Source: an uncultured bacterium
GTDB lineage: Bacteria; Bacteroidota; Ignavibacteria; UBA10030; BY39
NCBI GenBank assembly: GCA_937967455.1
Contig: CALCJK010000011.1
Span: 1-64,000, forward strand
Direction of reading: 5' to 3'
Length of the DNA stretch: 64,000 nucleotides
In this document: piece by piece, positions 1 to 7,304 of the stretch
Layout of the letters: each line of letters opens with the position of its first letter
How positions within the stretch are numbered: position 1 is the first letter of the stretch
Position numbers and translations under genes: made by a program
The notes under the pieces: model-generated
The model's database searches: none
What the model was told of the DNA's origin: nothing
The model's input: the letters and a program-made list of their open reading frames with translations, nothing else

Positions 1-793
1 TATCAATGAAGTTAGAAATATTCCTGCTCAGGAAAGAGTTGCGCCAATTTTAGATTTGACTTCATTCTCTGAATTGCAGGATTGGACTAATGCTACTTTC
101 GATTTTGTTAATAATGCTAGCACATCCAGATTAAAGGAACTTGTTAAAATATCAGTTAATAGATCTTCAATAACAAAACCTGTAGAAAAATTTTTCCCAA
201 CGAGAGTAATAGAAAAATTAGACAGCTTGATCAGCAGCATTGCATTATGCAGGGGAAGAGAGTTGGTTAATTTTAATTTTAAAGAACTTAAAAAAGATGT
301 TACTGATCTTAAATATAAAGATTTACCAATAGCGTTTATTTATCTGGTTGACGAAATAGAAAAGAAAATTTCTGAATTCGACAATAATCTTCAAAAATTA
401 ACTATAACTTTAATAGATTGGTGTTTAACTCATAATTTGTATCAACAGGCAGTAACACTTTTGCAGGAATTTACTATTTCAATTATTTTGCAAGAAAATC
501 TACTTGAATTAGACAACGAAGTATATCGAAATCTTGTTGCTCAGGCATTTAGAATTTATTCCCAAAATATTCCACAGAACGAATGGAAAAAACCCGCTTC
601 TGAAAATACTGAATTGATGCAGAAACTATTAAAATGTGAAACTCTTAATGAATTATCTTCAGAATATAACTCACTTACCGATTTGAGGAACGATGTGAAC
701 CATGCTGGATTTTTAAGTTCAGCGCGTTCTGTGAGTTCTGTTAAAAATCGTTTGAATGAAATTTTTAATGCTTACAAAAAATATTTACTTTAA
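1..793 (+). CDS. Type III CRISPR ancillary HEPN ribonuclease, TM1812/Csx1-like (5' end missing)
   Basis: The reading frame is open from base 2 and runs in from outside the window, so only the C-terminal 263 residues are visible. This part is helix-rich and ends with RNDVNH at bases 686-703, a clear R-x4-H motif of HEPN ribonucleases, followed by a short helical tail. Known Csx1/TM1812 proteins have an N-terminal CARF domain that binds cyclic oligoadenylate made by Cas10 and a C-terminal HEPN domain that then degrades RNA without sequence specificity. The CARF part would lie upstream and is not seen here. The assignment rests on the HEPN motif, the helical character and the two downstream genes, one of which is a Card1/Can2-like CARF nuclease. 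A TTG at 56 could look like a start but lies inside the gene. The next gene begins 5 bases after the stop. Confidence 0.72.
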   Translation, partial: INEVRNIPAQERVAPILDLTSFSELQDWTNATFDFVNNASTSRLKELVKISVNRSSITKPVEKFFPTRVIEKLDSLISSIALCRGRELVNFNFKELKKDVTDLKYKDLPIAFIYLVDEIEKKISEFDNNLQKLTITLIDWCLTHNLYQQAVTLLQEFTISIILQENLLELDNEVYRNLVAQAFRIYSQNIPQNEWKKPASENTELMQKLLKCETLNELSSEYNSLTDLRNDVNHAGFLSSARSVSSVKNRLNEIFNAYKKYLL

Positions 794-798
794 TCCCT

Positions 799-1164
799 AT
801 GCTTATTAACATCTCAAATCATCCAAGTAATCAATGGTCGGAAAAACAGTTTAAGTCTGCTATAAAAAAATTTAAATCTGTTTACGACTTGGCTTTTCCG
901 CATATATCACCTAATGCAAATTCAAATCAAGTTAAAATTAAAGCCAGGAAATATTACGAAATAATTTTAAAATTACTTAAATCTTCAAAAGATAAATCAA
1001 ATGCTGTTCATCTTATGGGTGAGCTGACTTTCGTTTTCCATCTTACACAGATGTTGAAAAAGAAAAATATAAAAGTAATTGCCTCAACTACAGATAGGAT
1101 TGTTGAAGAGAATAATGGAAAAAAGATTGTTATATTCAACTTTGTAAGATTTAGAGAGTATTAA
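799..1164 (+). CDS. Small type III CRISPR-associated protein, family unassigned, possible ring nuclease or CARF-like regulator
   Basis: A 121-residue protein between two probable cyclic-oligoadenylate effectors, 5 bases after the first and directly abutting the second (stop 1162-1164, next ATG 1165). The N-terminus has a NHPSNQWSEKQ stretch at residues 8-18. A middle segment, HLMGELTFV, is followed by a predicted helix, then IASTTDR near residue 94 and a C-terminal FNFVRFREY. The alternating beta/alpha pattern with a conserved-looking STT(D/E)R turn suggests a Rossmann-like fold. It does not match what I remember of Csx15, Csx16, Csx20 or Csx3. Small proteins in this position in type III loci are often ring nucleases that degrade the cyclic messenger and switch effectors off, but that role here is inference from location only. 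No clear Shine-Dalgarno is present, so translation may be coupled to the upstream gene. Confidence 0.6.
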   Translation: MLINISNHPSNQWSEKQFKSAIKKFKSVYDLAFPHISPNANSNQVKIKARKYYEIILKLLKSSKDKSNAVHLMGELTFVFHLTQMLKKKNIKVIASTTDRIVEENNGKKIVIFNFVRFREY

Positions 1165-2199
1165 ATGAAAACTATCTTTTGTCTTGTCTCCCGCCAGGCA
1201 ATGGCTAATGTATTACCTGTACTTATGTTCCAACCAAAAAGTGTTGTTTTGTTTACTACACCGGAAGAAAAGCAATGTGCTGATAACCTTGAAAAATTAT
1301 TTAGATCAAAGGGAATAAAAATTAAAAGGAATGATGGCTTAAATGCTTATGATTATATAAAATTTAAAGATGCTGTTAAATCTGAATTGGAAAAAACAGA
1401 AGGTGATGTAATATTAAATGTTACAGGTGGTACTAAATTAATGGCGCTTGCAGCTTATGAAGCTTTTGCTGAAAAGGATAAAAATATATTCTACTGTAAT
1501 ACAGAGAACAAACAGATTATTCATTTGTTTCCGAAATTGAGTACTGAACCCTTAACTCTTAGCCTTTCGGTAAAAGATTATCTGATTTCCTACGGCTATG
1601 AAATTACCTCAACAAAAACTGAAGGATTAAACGAAAATCATAAAAGACTTTTTAATCTATTAATTAAAGAACAGCTATTAACTAAATTTTCTGAATTTCT
1701 TGATAAATTCAGAAGTGAATCTGCTAACAAAAGATATCTTAAAACTTATAACGATAAAAAGAATAGAATTTTTTCTATCCAGAAAACGCATTCAAATTTT
1801 ATATTATTTGTTGGGAAAGAAAAATTCAATTATGATGATGATGCATTCTTAAGAGGTGAATGGCTTGAATATTTTATGCTGTATTCTTTAAAAAATCAAA
1901 ATATAAATCCTGAAGTTGGAGTTAAAATTTTATCAGGGAGTAATGTAGAAAATGAAATTGATATTATTTTTATAAAGGATTACCAGCTTCATCTTATTTC
2001 TTGTAAGAGTGGTAGACAGAGTGATCCAAATCGAGATATTTATGAAATTGAAACTCTTAGGAATGTAGCAGGAGGGACATTTGGAAGAGGATTTTTAGTT
2101 ACTACACAAGATTTAAGCAATAGAATTCGGAAAAGAGCTGAGGACTTAGGTATCAGAATTCTGAGATTTGATAAATTAACTCATAAGGAGTTTATTTAA
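1165..2199 (+). CDS. Card1/Can2-like CARF nuclease (DUF1887), type III CRISPR effector
   Basis: A 344-residue protein with two domains. The N-terminal CARF domain (about 1-140) has NVTGGTK at 85-91 before a helix, the usual CARF ligand loop. A winged-helix-like linker covers about 150-210. The C-terminal PD-(D/E)xK nuclease domain has GEWLE at 231-235, EID at 264-266 and SCKSG at 279-283, then a GGxFGxGFLVTT segment near 303-314. This is the architecture of Card1 and Can2, which are activated by cyclic tetra-adenylate and nick nucleic acids (Card1 cuts single-stranded DNA and RNA). The residue two before the catalytic Lys is Ser, not Glu. I recall SCK forms in other DUF1887 proteins, so I do not call it inactive. 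Its length is close to Can2 and well short of the two-CARF Can1. The stop lies 2 bases from the tRNA-Ser 3' end on the opposite strand. Confidence 0.85.
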   Translation: MKTIFCLVSRQAMANVLPVLMFQPKSVVLFTTPEEKQCADNLEKLFRSKGIKIKRNDGLNAYDYIKFKDAVKSELEKTEGDVILNVTGGTKLMALAAYEAFAEKDKNIFYCNTENKQIIHLFPKLSTEPLTLSLSVKDYLISYGYEITSTKTEGLNENHKRLFNLLIKEQLLTKFSEFLDKFRSESANKRYLKTYNDKKNRIFSIQKTHSNFILFVGKEKFNYDDDAFLRGEWLEYFMLYSLKNQNINPEVGVKILSGSNVENEIDIIFIKDYQLHLISCKSGRQSDPNRDIYEIETLRNVAGGTFGRGFLVTTQDLSNRIRKRAEDLGIRILRFDKLTHKEFI

Positions 2200-2201
2200 A
2201 T

Positions 2202-2292
2202 TGGCGGAGAGGCAGGGATTCGAACCCTGGATCCACAGAAAGTGGATACCGGTTTTCGAGACCGGCTCTTTCAACCACTCAGACACCTCTCC
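2202..2292 (-). tRNA. tRNA-Ser(CGA)
   Basis: On the minus strand the acceptor stem is GGAGAGG (2286-2292) pairing with CCTCTCC (2206-2212). A long variable arm is present, as expected for serine. The anticodon stem CCGGT/ACCGG encloses CTCGAAA, giving anticodon CGA, and the T-loop is GTTCGAATC. The discriminator is G (2205), followed by an encoded CCA (2202-2204). It lies 8 bases downstream of tRNA-Leu and is probably co-transcribed with it. Confidence 0.95.
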
Positions 2293-2300
2293 ATTGATTG

Positions 2301-2384
2301 TGCCGGAGGCGGGATTTGAACCCGCATGCTCTTGCGAGCGCCGCGCCCTGAACACGGTGTGTCTGCCATTTCCACCACTCCGGC
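2301..2384 (-). tRNA. tRNA-Leu(CAG)
   Basis: The minus-strand acceptor stem is GCCGGAG (2378-2384) with CTCCGGC (2302-2308), discriminator A (2301). The anticodon stem CCGTG/CGCGG closes the loop TTCAGGG, so the anticodon is CAG. It has a long variable arm and the T-loop GTTCAAATC. Unlike the neighbouring tRNA-Ser, CCA is not encoded (CAA follows), so CCA addition is needed. Confidence 0.95.
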
Positions 2385-2399
2385 AATGAAAATCCAAAC

Positions 2400-2431
2400 C
2401 AAATTTAAGAATTTTTTAAGTCTATTCCAAT
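2400..2431 (-). promoter_or_regulatory. Bacteroidetes-type promoter for the tRNA-Leu/tRNA-Ser pair
   Basis: Read on the minus strand: ATTG (2428-2431), a 20-base spacer, then TAAATTTG (2400-2407). This fits the TTTG-N19-21-TAnnTTTG layout of Bacteroidetes primary-sigma promoters. A start site a few bases further on would fall just before the tRNA-Leu 5' end at 2384. The layout is the same as in the cold-shock promoter at 23514-23545. Confidence 0.65.
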
Positions 2432-2491
2432 TAAGAAATATTTCCACACTGATTTTCGCGTTTCCCATTAGTAAGCTAAATTTGAGAATAA

Positions 2492-5131
2492 CTACAAATT
2501 AAACCAATAAGTTAATTTTAACATAACAGCATTATCACCATCGGCTGAGATTAAATCTTTAAAATCTCTTTTGAAGTGAAAAGTTCCTGGGTGTAAATCG
2601 TTGTTTTTGTTTTGTGTCCAGACCAGGTAAAGTGTCGAGCCGGGTAAATATTCCCATCGCAATACTAAATTTAATCGGAGGGATTTGAAATTAAAATCTG
2701 AATTGCCAATTAAAAATTTATTAGCCACTCCAGCACCATCAGGATCAATTATATATTCACCATTATCATCTTTTTCTATAGTCGATATTCCTGTGCCATA
2801 TACATTAAACTCAAAGCTTCTTGGGCGTGACAGTTCCTTGATATTGTTATATTTACCAACAGAAATAAGCGGTTGAAGGTATATTTGAAGGGATAATGTT
2901 GGAGTGAATGTGTAATTCATCCTTATGTTTGCTGAAATAGTATTCTGTTTCAATTCACCGAATATATATCTTTTACCGTAAGTTAGTTTTTGTAATGTAT
3001 CATCAATTGTCGAGATATACTGATATTTTTTCAAATTGTAATTATAGCTTGGTTCTAATCTAAAGTTCAAATAAGGGAATGGTTTCCATTCAATTTCTGA
3101 TTCTAGTTCTAATTCTTTACCACCAATTTCATTAGTGCTAATTCCAGTAGAAAACTCTAGAATGATATTCTTCCGTCTATCAGTATCAAACCATAATCTA
3201 AAGTTATATCCCTGAGGGGATAGCATAGCTGGACCACCTCGTGTGCTTTTGGTATCAAGAGATCGTGGGATGTAAAATATTCTTGAATTGAATCCCCAGT
3301 AGTTTGTAAAAACAAGGTTCACATTTGCAAAGTAAATTTCGCTTGTTTTATCGCCACCGAAATTATAATTTCGTGCAATAGCTATTAAAAAAGATTTGAA
3401 CCTGAAAAGTTTGTCGGGTTCATACCATTTGTATCCTGAAGCTATATGTGCATTGTAAACATCTGCATTGTATTGGAAACCGAGGTCATTGGTTTCAAAA
3501 GCTGGACTTAAGAATCCAAAAGCAGAGTTAAATATCCAGTTATTTTTTTCCTTGTTTATTGTGAATCTTCCTGCCATACCTGTTAGAGATGTTGCTGAGC
3601 TGTCGATGGAAAGATGCTTTGCGTCTGGTCTCTGGAAATACCGTTGTGGTGCTCTTTGAATTTTCAATAATCTTTCTTTACTTCCACTAACATGAGATAA
3701 TCCTATCCATCCATTCATTACCCATGACTTATTTTGATCCAGAAATACCCAGCCATCGCTGCCAAATGTATAAGATCTATGATTTAAAGATTTTGCCAAT
3801 GTAGTATCGCGTGTATCTCTTTCTACGGATGTAATTATGTATCCAATTCCATATCTACCTTGATCAAACTCGTATTGTGTTCTTCCAATACCATAAAAAG
3901 AGAATGGTTCGACCTGTAATTTATATCTACCAATGTCATCTTGAACATCAGCTATTTCTCTTTCAGTCAATGCTGCAAGTATTCCAATAGATTGGTTATT
4001 ATTCAGTTTGCCGCTTATTTTACCTGCTGCTAAAATTGTGGTTGCATTTGGAGAATTGTTGAATTCAGGTAAATCATTTCTTTGTGGTTTACGGCCGATT
4101 CTACGACTGTAGAAAAATTGCGGGTTCGACCAGTTAAAATTCATATTGTTTGTTACACCACCAACACCAAATCTGAAAATATTTGAACCTTCTATAAAGA
4201 AAGGTCTTTTCTCGCTGTAATATGTTTCAAATTGTGTGAGATTAACTTCGGCAGGATCGACTTCAACCTGTCCAAAGTCGGGATTTATTGTTGCATCAAG
4301 TGTAACATTGCTACTAATTCCAAGTTTAAGATCGGTACCAATATTTTTTATAAATTTTTTGCCTGTATTGAATGGATCACCAGGAGTGTAGTTTTTTGTA
4401 AATTCACCGCCTGATACAATGTATGGTAAAACTTCAAACCTTGATGGCGGATTAATATTTTTAATGCCAACCAGTTCAGCAAAATGTGAAACAAAACCAC
4501 TCTCTTTTTTGGGAACCATAACTAAATAATCTTCTTCATTGTATCTACCGATAATTCTCATTGCATTGAAACCCCAAGTATATTCTTCTTTTTTGGAAAA
4601 TCTTAATTGAGAGTAAGGAATTTTTAATTCCGCACACCACCCTTTTTCATTCATTGTAACTGCACGTTCCCATATGCCATCCCAAGAATCATCATCCCAG
4701 CCATCGTTATAGAATGTGCCATCAATGATTGATCCTGCAGGATTGATCCCAAAGAAAAAAGCATTCCTTTTATCGAAATATGAATCGATCACTACCATAA
4801 ACCAATCTGATTTCAAAAATGAATCTCTCCTCCCAAGTTGTTTTACTATTGAATCTGGTGAAGAATCGTGCAACATAGCACCTATATAAATCGCTTCGTC
4901 ATCATAACCAATCCATATTTCAGTCTTGTGAGTTGGTTTTTCACCTTCAATTGGGTCTCTTTGCGTGAAATCACTTATGCTGGGTTCAACATAGAAGCTT
5001 TCAGTTAATAAACCATCAATTTTAATTTTTTCATTTAACCTTGTTGCTGATATCTTCTTTCCTTTAGTTTCAGAAAGAGATAGATGAATAATTATGAGTA
5101 TTAAGTGTAATATTATTAAATATTTTCGCAT
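2492..5131 (-). CDS. Outer-membrane protein with CBM9-like domain and DUF5916 barrel
   Basis: An 879-residue exported protein. It has an N-terminal signal peptide (about 1-22), then a CBM9-like beta-sandwich (about 35-210) with IKIDGLL and the WIGYDDEAIYIG strand. A long C-terminal region rich in alternating aromatic beta-strands is typical of DUF5916 and probably forms an outer-membrane barrel. The chain ends in KLTYWFNL, an aromatic-rich terminal strand usual for outer-membrane barrels. These proteins are common in Bacteroidota and Chlorobiota. Their function is poorly known; a role in glycan binding or uptake is suggested only by the CBM9-like fold. The gene stands alone, divergent from 5238 and upstream of the tRNA pair on the same strand. 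Confidence 0.8.
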   Translation of the reverse strand: MRKYLIILHLILIIIHLSLSETKGKKISATRLNEKIKIDGLLTESFYVEPSISDFTQRDPIEGEKPTHKTEIWIGYDDEAIYIGAMLHDSSPDSIVKQLGRRDSFLKSDWFMVVIDSYFDKRNAFFFGINPAGSIIDGTFYNDGWDDDSWDGIWERAVTMNEKGWCAELKIPYSQLRFSKKEEYTWGFNAMRIIGRYNEEDYLVMVPKKESGFVSHFAELVGIKNINPPSRFEVLPYIVSGGEFTKNYTPGDPFNTGKKFIKNIGTDLKLGISSNVTLDATINPDFGQVEVDPAEVNLTQFETYYSEKRPFFIEGSNIFRFGVGGVTNNMNFNWSNPQFFYSRRIGRKPQRNDLPEFNNSPNATTILAAGKISGKLNNNQSIGILAALTEREIADVQDDIGRYKLQVEPFSFYGIGRTQYEFDQGRYGIGYIITSVERDTRDTTLAKSLNHRSYTFGSDGWVFLDQNKSWVMNGWIGLSHVSGSKERLLKIQRAPQRYFQRPDAKHLSIDSSATSLTGMAGRFTINKEKNNWIFNSAFGFLSPAFETNDLGFQYNADVYNAHIASGYKWYEPDKLFRFKSFLIAIARNYNFGGDKTSEIYFANVNLVFTNYWGFNSRIFYIPRSLDTKSTRGGPAMLSPQGYNFRLWFDTDRRKNIILEFSTGISTNEIGGKELELESEIEWKPFPYLNFRLEPSYNYNLKKYQYISTIDDTLQKLTYGKRYIFGELKQNTISANIRMNYTFTPTLSLQIYLQPLISVGKYNNIKELSRPRSFEFNVYGTGISTIEKDDNGEYIIDPDGAGVANKFLIGNSDFNFKSLRLNLVLRWEYLPGSTLYLVWTQNKNNDLHPGTFHFKRDFKDLISADGDNAVMLKLTYWFNL

Positions 5132-5237
5132 TTTATATCAGATTTTTGAACAATTACGAATTAGTTTTCACTAAGTTACAAAAGATGTTTGAATTTATAT
5201 AATATTTCTTTAAATTTTAAAAAATAAAGGAGAAGTT

Positions 5238-6065
5238 ATGAGAAGTTTAATTGCTATTTCCTACATGTTGTTATTTGTTATTTCAGTTCATGCACAGGAT
5301 TTATATAAACTTTTTTATAATTTTGAACAGGGGAAAGTTTATCGTTATCAAGATTTAATTAAATCAAAGACTACACAGGAAATGATGGGACAGGAAATCA
5401 GAGTGGATACTAAAGCCGAGATAATGCATAAGATAGTGGTAGATTCAGTTTTAGAGAACGGAAATTTTTTGTTAACGATTTCTTTTGATTCAATCAGAGC
5501 ACAAATAAATTCAAAGCAAATGGATACTGTTTTAGCATTGAAAGAAATTCCTGCTAAAAGAAAAAAAGTTGAAATAGATAAATGTGGTAATTACATAAAC
5601 AAGGGCTCTATAGATAAGATTGTAATAGGTGGGCAACTTGCTGATGAAATTCTACAAAATAAAATTGAACTGCATATTTTAAACGATAAGGAACTAAAAA
5701 TTGGTGACAAATGGGAAACAACTGTATTTGATACAGTGGATATAATGGGAACACTAATTGTGAGCAAGATAAAAGCCAAGTATAAAATTTTAAAGAAGGA
5801 AAATAAATTTAATCGCGATTGCTTGAAGATAGAATATAAGTCAGAAAGTGAGAGTGAAGGAAACATTAAAATGCAGGGAGAAGCTCTGTATTTTGAAAGT
5901 AGCACTGATGTGGAGGGGATTTTTTATTACGATTTGGTTGCCAGCTTAATTATATATGAAGAAGCAGATATAACTGATAACACTTCGCTTGCGACTTCTG
6001 GACCAAGATCAATGATAATTCCAATAACACAGAAAACCAGTTTTACCAGAAAACTTGTATATTAA
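5238..6065 (+). CDS. Exported protein of unknown function
   Basis: 275 residues with a clear signal peptide ending near VHAQ (residue 20). The mature protein is mostly predicted beta-strand with charged loops, including a stretch, FRTGDKWET-like (IGDKWETT), after a helix. I do not recognise the family with confidence; the style resembles DUF6263-type periplasmic proteins. A good Shine-Dalgarno, AAAGGAGA, precedes the ATG. The DUF418 membrane gene starts 14 bases downstream and is probably in the same operon. Confidence 0.6.
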   Translation: MRSLIAISYMLLFVISVHAQDLYKLFYNFEQGKVYRYQDLIKSKTTQEMMGQEIRVDTKAEIMHKIVVDSVLENGNFLLTISFDSIRAQINSKQMDTVLALKEIPAKRKKVEIDKCGNYINKGSIDKIVIGGQLADEILQNKIELHILNDKELKIGDKWETTVFDTVDIMGTLIVSKIKAKYKILKKENKFNRDCLKIEYKSESESEGNIKMQGEALYFESSTDVEGIFYYDLVASLIIYEEADITDNTSLATSGPRSMIIPITQKTSFTRKLVY

Positions 6066-6079
6066 AAAAGGAGAAATAT

Positions 6080-7300
6080 GTGTATAATTCTGATATATTA
6101 GGGCCTGTTAGAGCCTCAGAAAGAATTTTAATATTGGATGTGCTGCGTGGATTCGCTTTGTTTGGAATTCTCTTGGTTAATTTTGATTATTTTGTTCATC
6201 CTTTTCAGACAATACTATTTCCTCTACCTGAAAATGTTATGGGGGTTGAAAAAGCAATCGCGTGGTTTATTAAATTTGCTGCTGAAGGGAAGTTTTACAC
6301 AATCTTTTCAATTTTGTTTGCTTATGGTTTTACAATTATAATGTCGCGCGCTGAATCTCGAAGTGATAAATTTTTATCAATAATTTCGAGAAGGTATTTA
6401 TTCCTTTTTTTTCTCGGATTATTTCATGCTTTTTTAATCTGGGTAGGCGATATACTTGCTTTGTATGGTTTGTTAGGATTTATTTTGATTTTGTTCAGAA
6501 ATGCAAAACCTAAAACAATATTGATCTGGATAATAATTATTTTAATTGTGCCATTGTTACTAACTTTGTTTGGAGCGCTTGCTATAGAACTCGGAAAATC
6601 ATTTCCAGAGGCTCGTGAGCAAATAGAAAAATCTTTTTTAACTCAGGCAGAAATGTATAAAAAGGATATCGATAGAGCATATTCTGTTTATCCTGATGGA
6701 AATTTTTGGGAGATTACCTATCAGCGGATTTATGATATGAAATTTATGGCTGGTTCATTAATTTTTATCGGACCAAATGTGTTTGCAATGTTTTTGATCG
6801 GACTTTACCTTGGTAAAAAGAAATTTTTTCATGATTTAGAGAACAATATTGGAACATTGAAAAAAATCTTGATCTGGGGCTTAATTATAGGATTAATTGG
6901 TAATTTTGTATATGCAACTTTAATATTGGATATACAAAGATTTATTCCTACATTAAATTTGTTTGTTGCTTCTTTTTTCCAGATGATTGGTGTACCAGCT
7001 CTGAGCTTTTTTTATATATCAATTATAAGTTTTATGGTTATAAAACAAAAAAGCTTTATAAAATACCTTGCTGCTCCAGGTAGAATGGCACTAACAACTT
7101 ATATAACCCAGTCAATTATCTTTACTTTTATAGTATATGGATATGGTTTGGGTATGTTTGGTAAAATAAACAAAATCGAAGGTTTGATTTTAACAATAGT
7201 AGTTTATATTATTCAGGTGATAATCTCAAATTTCTGGTTTAGGAAATTTGAATTTGGTCCAATGGAATGGATATGGAGAAAATTTACATATTTTAGATAA
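6080..7300 (+). CDS. DUF418 (YeiB-like) integral membrane protein
   Basis: About 406 residues with some nine to ten hydrophobic segments. The N-terminal SERILILDVLRGFALFGI motif is characteristic of DUF418/YeiB, a family related to membrane acyltransferases (OpgC/heparan-type) whose substrate is mostly unknown. The C-terminal DUF418 core includes AAPGRMALTTYITQS. I chose the GTG at 6080: it follows AAAGGAGA with good spacing, while the overlapping ATG at 6078 is in another frame and stops after a few codons. The next gene (ATG 7305) begins 4 bases after the stop. Confidence 0.85.
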   Translation: MYNSDILGPVRASERILILDVLRGFALFGILLVNFDYFVHPFQTILFPLPENVMGVEKAIAWFIKFAAEGKFYTIFSILFAYGFTIIMSRAESRSDKFLSIISRRYLFLFFLGLFHAFLIWVGDILALYGLLGFILILFRNAKPKTILIWIIIILIVPLLLTLFGALAIELGKSFPEAREQIEKSFLTQAEMYKKDIDRAYSVYPDGNFWEITYQRIYDMKFMAGSLIFIGPNVFAMFLIGLYLGKKKFFHDLENNIGTLKKILIWGLIIGLIGNFVYATLILDIQRFIPTLNLFVASFFQMIGVPALSFFYISIISFMVIKQKSFIKYLAAPGRMALTTYITQSIIFTFIVYGYGLGMFGKINKIEGLILTIVVYIIQVIISNFWFRKFEFGPMEWIWRKFTYFR

Positions 7301-7304
7301 TTTT

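Noticed and set aside
1-2200. CRISPR array or cas10 in the window
   Set aside because: No regularly spaced repeats and no Cas10-like palm motif are visible; only accessory genes are present.
2176-2468. Short ORFs over the tRNA genes on both strands
   Set aside because: They overlap tRNA-Ser and tRNA-Leu and their products come from tRNA sequence.
5591-5905. 104-residue minus-strand ORF
   Set aside because: Antisense shadow of the exported protein gene at 5238.
7248-7304. TTG start for the ThyX-like gene
   Set aside because: It lies in the DUF418 coding region, while the ATG at 7305 fits the gap and family start.
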